The position numbers and the translations under genes are program-made. From the NCBI RefSeq assembly GCF_964204645.1, contig NC_134034.1:434001-498000 (forward strand): a stretch of DNA of 64,000 nucleotides, given 5' to 3'. This document shows, piece after piece, positions 61,401 to 64,000 of the stretch (positions are counted from its first letter, which is position 1; each line of letters starts with the position of its first letter). The notes under the pieces are model-generated. The model was not told the origin of the DNA. It worked only from the letters and a program-made list of their open reading frames with translations, and searched no databases. This DNA is from Tubulanus polymorphus (lineage: Eukaryota; Nemertea; Palaeonemertea; Tubulaniformes; Tubulanidae).

Positions 61401-64000
61401 ACCCAGTTCCACTGTGGAACTGAGTCCAGAACTGTGGAACTGGATCCAGAACTGCAGAACTGGATCCAGAACTGTCTGACTGGGTTCAGAATTGTGGAAC
61501 TGGGTTCAGAATTGTGGAACCGGGTCCAGAACTGTGGAACTGAGCTCAGAATTGTCGAACTGGATTCAGAACTGTGGAACTGGATTCAGAACTGAGGAAC
61601 TGCTCTTAAAATAAAATTCATATCAGTTTTATTTCTGATTTTCTATAAAAAGCGAACGACATCGAAATCATCTCAATCAAATCAGAACGCTTCCACTTGT
61701 AAAGACTCATCGGATATAAAGAAAGTCCGGATAATCTCTCCGTCTGTTACTCCAGACGATGACTCCGACGTTACTAGCGCCGCTGCTGCTATAGATGATG
61801 ACGATCCAGTTGATGATGATGATAGTGATGATGATGAAGGCCCAGAGGTGGCGCCTATTGCAACCCCGCCCAGTAAGTAAAGTGTGAAACTGTGCACTCT
61901 AAATTCACCCTTTTTGGTTCATCTTAGATTTCTCAAAATTTTTTCAAAATTCAAAATCTAAATGGGTTATGCGTATTTCAGGGAGTCCGCCAGTTTTATT
62001 CTCGGAGACTAGCCGTGATATTCTACTTGGATCCGGGCCAGCTGGATCCACGGGGCCAGCTGGATCCACGGGGCCGGTGTGTCGTAGCATAGCAGAACAT
62101 TCCGAAACTAATGTCGTAAGTTATGCTTTATCAATTCCTACTTATCTCGATCAGCTTATCATTCATTTTAATATCTTATCATTCATCTTTCTGTCTTATC
62201 TCTTATCAATCAAATCTTTCTCCTATCCTCTCACAACATGGATCCAAATCTGCTCTGCTTTTATGAAGTCTTTTTCAGAAACGTTTATTTGGGAAGTTTT
62301 GTTCCTATCATTTTGCTAAAAGTTCTCAACTCAGTTCCACAGTTCTCATTGGACACACCGGGTCCTGGTTGTACGCACCGGGTCCTGGTTGTAAGCACTG
62401 AGTCCTGGGCTTTTAGTCATATTTCAGTCTTTGTTTTGAATTGAGGTTTAATCATAGATTTTCATGCGTTCAGGGAAATGTTTTATTTAGTTTTTGATTT
62501 TGACTGTTGTTTTGTTGTTGAGACTGACCACAGTTTATTGAGATTACTGACACGCATAACACAATCCCTGCCCTCCTCACTCCTCCCTGCCCACTCCACC
62601 TCCCTGCCTCCCTCCCCACTCCACCTCCCTGCCTCCCTGCCCACTCCACCTCCCTGCCTCCCTCACCGGAGGATGAGCGCAGTTAAACCATCGTCTTTCC
62701 AGGAGCCACTGAACTCAAACGTGGAATCCCCGCAGCCCGGAAATCAGATGGTTGTTGATATCGATCTCGTTCCCGATGAAGCTTTCAGAGAATTTGCACG
62801 CCTGCTCGTTGATGAATGCGTGTCAAGGTCATTGAAAAATTATGAAATGGAATCCGTCTGCCGGATGCATGTAACAAATACCAGTAGTGACAATCGAGAC
62901 GATACCGAGCTGAGTTTGAAAGCAGCTGAAATTTTTGACGTCGAAAACATAGAATTCACAGACGTGGGCTGCATTACGGACTGCGTTCCGGACTACGTTC
63001 CGGACTGCGTTTTGGATTATTTCCAGAAATCCGAAGTTCGTCTGATTCGTAGCGCATCATGTGACATCGTATTCAGCAGTTCATCATCGAATTCTTCGGG
63101 AAATCCCGCGACACGTCTGTCTACATCGGTAACCACGGTTACAGCTGACTGCTGGAGCGACGCGACTGATCGCACAAAATCAACAAAATTAAAACAATTC
63201 GCGTCGGATTTAGGTATCGTCACAACAGCATCTGGTCGTCGTAGTAACGACATGAACGTGTCTAATTCGTCGGATTTGATGGCGACTGACGGTAGAGTCG
63301 ACTCCTCGTCGCGACTCCGGGAGTCGTGGAAGGAATTCGTGGAGAAATACAACGCGACCGCCGGACGGAAATCAGAAGCAGACGACGGAGACATCAGCTG
63401 CTGCAGCGACGACTCGTTCTACGACGCTCTTCGTCCGGAGGATTGCGACTGGTTTCAGAGAATCACTCGTTTAAAAACGGCCGCGCTACGCGAGACTGAG
63501 GCTGCCGCCGCGGTCGCCGTGGCAACATCGGCGAAAAAACAACGACGATTGTTGAAGATACGAAAAAAATGTCGCTGCGAATCGACGAAAAAAATCTCCG
63601 ATTCGCAAGATTCGTTCAGCGAAGGCTTCTACGAATCATCGGTTAGTCCGAGTAGCTGCGATTGGTACCACCAGGGGGCGTTGAAACCGGCGTCCGAGTC
63701 GAGTCGTTTTAATTTCGCCGTCGATTTTCATCAACTCGGCGTCGAATTAGACATCGTCGATAGCGACCCGGAGATCGTAACCATAGCGACGGCAGATGGA
63801 CGGAGTTTACATCGAGTGAGCGCTCACGAGGAACTCATCGTCGACGATGACAGCTCCGATCCGTTATCTCTAACGAGTCTATTCCTGGACGGTGGCGCCA
63901 TCGGTGGCGGGAAAACGACGAACGACGACGGTTTCAAACTTCATAAAACGCGAAGCGTCGAAAAACTTTTCAATTTGATCGAAAACGAAACGAATTCGAA
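49422..64000 (+). CDS. PPIP5K: Inositol hexakisphosphate and diphosphoinositol-pentakisphosphate kinase (PPIP5K/VIP1), 3' end outside window
   Basis: A cytosolic bifunctional enzyme: an ATP-grasp kinase making 1-PP inositol pyrophosphates and a histidine-phosphatase-like domain. Exons: 49422-49493, 50026-50324, 51602-51687, 52150-52316, 52695-52796, 52923-53084, 53161-53282, 53454-53555, 53648-53734, 54049-54320, 54638-54673, 55451-55573, 56739-56860, 57142-57257, 58452-58521, 58815-58956, 59236-59462, 59923-60047, 60325-60445, 61036-61137, 61224-61349, 61653-61872, 61982-62115, 62703-64000 (open at the window end). Phases close; at least 1477 residues. Kinase about 30-365 ([52 protein letters not shown]). 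Phosphatase-like about 370-925, with the RHGDRTP motif near 381 and [10 protein letters not shown]. The tail is acidic/Ser-rich. The start ATG is tentative; a first exon may lie upstream. Whether the last, 1.3-kb exon belongs to this gene or an overlapping one is uncertain. Confidence 0.93.
49562..49990. repeat. 23-bp tandem repeat in PPIP5K intron
   Basis: About 18 copies of ggttgaggggctgagtagat with ccc, alternating with ctgatgtagatccc variants. Frames on the minus strand (49654-50097) are artefacts. Confidence 0.95.
50340..51575. repeat. 46-bp tandem repeat, about 27 copies, PPIP5K intron
   Basis: The unit contains gtgtccccggtgatgagaga, gtgttgtcgagatatcagtt and ttaaaa. It is highly homogeneous, with only scattered changes (ttt/ttaaaa and tga/tgagga variants), and fills nearly the whole intron 50325-51601. 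Confidence 0.97.
51706..52118. repeat. 21-bp tandem repeat (agtaccctaatacatcctcag), PPIP5K intron
   Basis: About 19 copies with a ccctaa/ccctta alternation. It fills nearly the whole intron 51688-52149. Confidence 0.96.
52395..52672. repeat. R79 repeats (reverse orientation) in PPIP5K intron
   Basis: Three to four units reading aaatccccctatgacatcat and gatctatagacacttctaga. The array ends about 20 bp before the acceptor at 52694. Confidence 0.88.
53268..53395 (+). repeat. Donor-site-seeded tandem repeat, PPIP5K
   Basis: The exon end plus donor (attctcgg/gtgagttgaac) is followed by five degraded copies, each with a gtgagagtt-like segment and an attctc or attaatc start. The unit is about 22 bp. 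Confidence 0.8.
53752..53990 (+). repeat. About 240-bp dispersed element, copy 1
   Basis: It begins atggcgccacttacccgg and ends atgtcagggaataatcga. A diverged copy in the same orientation lies in a later intron of the same gene at 60698-60955. No coding capacity or clear inverted ends were seen. Confidence 0.75.
54338..54605. repeat. R79 repeats in PPIP5K intron
   Basis: Three reverse-orientation units and one forward piece (gatgatgtcatagggggtat). The array starts about 18 bp after the donor of exon 54049-54320. Confidence 0.85.
54638..54673 (+). other. 36-nt cassette microexon of PPIP5K
   Basis: It is bounded by tattttacag and a GTATGT donor, phase 1 on both sides, and encodes [12 protein letters not shown]. 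Its end (STSDDG) echoes the end of the preceding exon (SSSDDG), so it can be skipped or included without changing frame. It falls in the linker between conserved segments of the phosphatase-like domain. Confidence 0.6.
56222..56352. mobile_element. Family C palindromic element
   Basis: It begins GGGCCTAGTTGCACAGTCTT, with a gattaggtatagaagtaaga interior and the end gtacagctgagccc. It lies in a PPIP5K intron. Confidence 0.65.
56908..57095 (+). repeat. About 80-bp repeat, two to three copies, related to 7762-7927
   Basis: Each copy has cacctggtggatcc, cacttgcc, gtggaatcctctattg and gatgtcctactgcacacta. It is shared with the region upstream of the secreted peptide gene. Confidence 0.8.
57515..57668. 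repeat. G-rich low-complexity tract
   Basis: Repeated ggggaatgggggag and gtagtgataggg motifs within a PPIP5K intron. Confidence 0.75.
57780..57960. repeat. R79-related fragments
   Basis: One reverse core (aatccccctatgacatcata) and two forward pieces (gatgatgtcattggggggat). They are degenerate. Confidence 0.65.
58560..58720. mobile_element. Family C element, degenerate
   Basis: Repeated segments cttaagttgttaaattaac, tatagaactaagatgagctt and agactggt match the interior of family C. The termini are not preserved. Confidence 0.55.
58943..59110 (+). repeat. Donor-site-seeded tandem repeat, PPIP5K
   Basis: The exon end and donor (cagccagtagag/gtgagtac) are followed by about five diverged copies (cagccagtaccagtgagta, cagccagtagaggttagtg and others). 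Some retain decoy GTGAGT donors. Confidence 0.85.
59470..59838. repeat. Pyrimidine satellite, 20-bp unit (ctcactcccctccccctcct)
   Basis: A CT-rich tract with a regular 20-bp period from about 59620, in the PPIP5K intron before exon 59923. Confidence 0.92.
60175..60324 (+). repeat. 150-bp duplication containing a decoy copy of a PPIP5K exon start
   Basis: The acceptor plus first 40 bases of exon 60325-60445 (tgtacag/gtattctacgagcgtactg) occur first at 60171 and again at 60321. The intervening block also carries a shorter inner duplication (agacacgttcgaacgcggct). Using the first acceptor leads to an in-frame TAA, so the second is the functional one. Confidence 0.88.
60698..60955 (+). repeat. 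About 240-bp dispersed element, copy 2
   Basis: It begins gtggcgccacttacctgg and ends atgtcagggaatagtcaa, matching 53752-53990 along its length with substitutions and small gaps. Confidence 0.75.
61358..61605. repeat. 20-bp-type repeat (gaactgNNtccagaactgtg) in PPIP5K intron
   Basis: About 12 copies. The unit is the reverse complement of the 44228-44880 satellite and of the family A element end. It starts right after the donor at 61350. Confidence 0.9.
62560..62668. repeat. Pyrimidine-rich repeat before the last PPIP5K exon
   Basis: Four copies of a ctgcctccctgcccactcca-type unit within the intron before the acceptor at 62702. Confidence 0.8.

Overview
The window is nuclear DNA from an intron-rich invertebrate animal. 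Five long genes have clear animal orthologues. Their exons are short, GT-AG bounded and phase-consistent, with introns packed with minisatellites and small inverted-repeat elements. Gene content and style fit a lophotrochozoan (mollusc-like) bilaterian, but the species cannot be fixed from sequence alone. Nothing suggests a bacterial, viral or organellar origin.

Layout, left to right: a doubtful acidic ORF (487-1026, +); an MFSD6-like major-facilitator transporter (1753-4387, -) whose third coding exon carries a frame-breaking 4-nt duplication; a gene-poor stretch; a small secreted cysteine-rich peptide gene (8077-8301, +); a class C, metabotropic-glutamate-like GPCR in 8 coding exons (8634-13449, -) with a tRNA-Asp(GTC) gene inside one intron on the other strand; a repeat-rich intergenic stretch (13.5-17.2 kb); MON2, almost intronless (17209-22933, -); SNX13 in 22 coding exons (24637-35947, +), divergent from MON2; GPR155/LYCHOS in 15 coding exons (39431-47737, -); and PPIP5K (49422 to beyond the window end, +), divergent from GPR155.

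The genes do not form an operon or pathway, but several serve endomembrane and signalling functions: MON2 (endosome-Golgi traffic), SNX13 (endosomal PX-RGS protein), GPR155 (lysosomal cholesterol sensing) and PPIP5K (inositol pyrophosphate synthesis).

The most unusual features are in the non-coding DNA. (1) A 79-bp repeat with core TGATGATGTCATAGGGGGAT occurs at about a dozen sites in both orientations; in GPR155 it makes up nearly all of three introns, so it is an introner-like candidate. (2) Several tandem repeats look seeded by duplication of a splice site with its flanking exon edge: donors in PPIP5K and SNX13, acceptors in PPIP5K, GPR155 and at the SNX13 start. (3) Three short palindromic element families share the terminus GGGNCCAGTTNCACA, and 20-bp satellites elsewhere in the window look like amplified versions of that terminus. 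Exon boundaries were derived by hand from splice consensus, reading phase and family similarity; no database search or transcript data was available.
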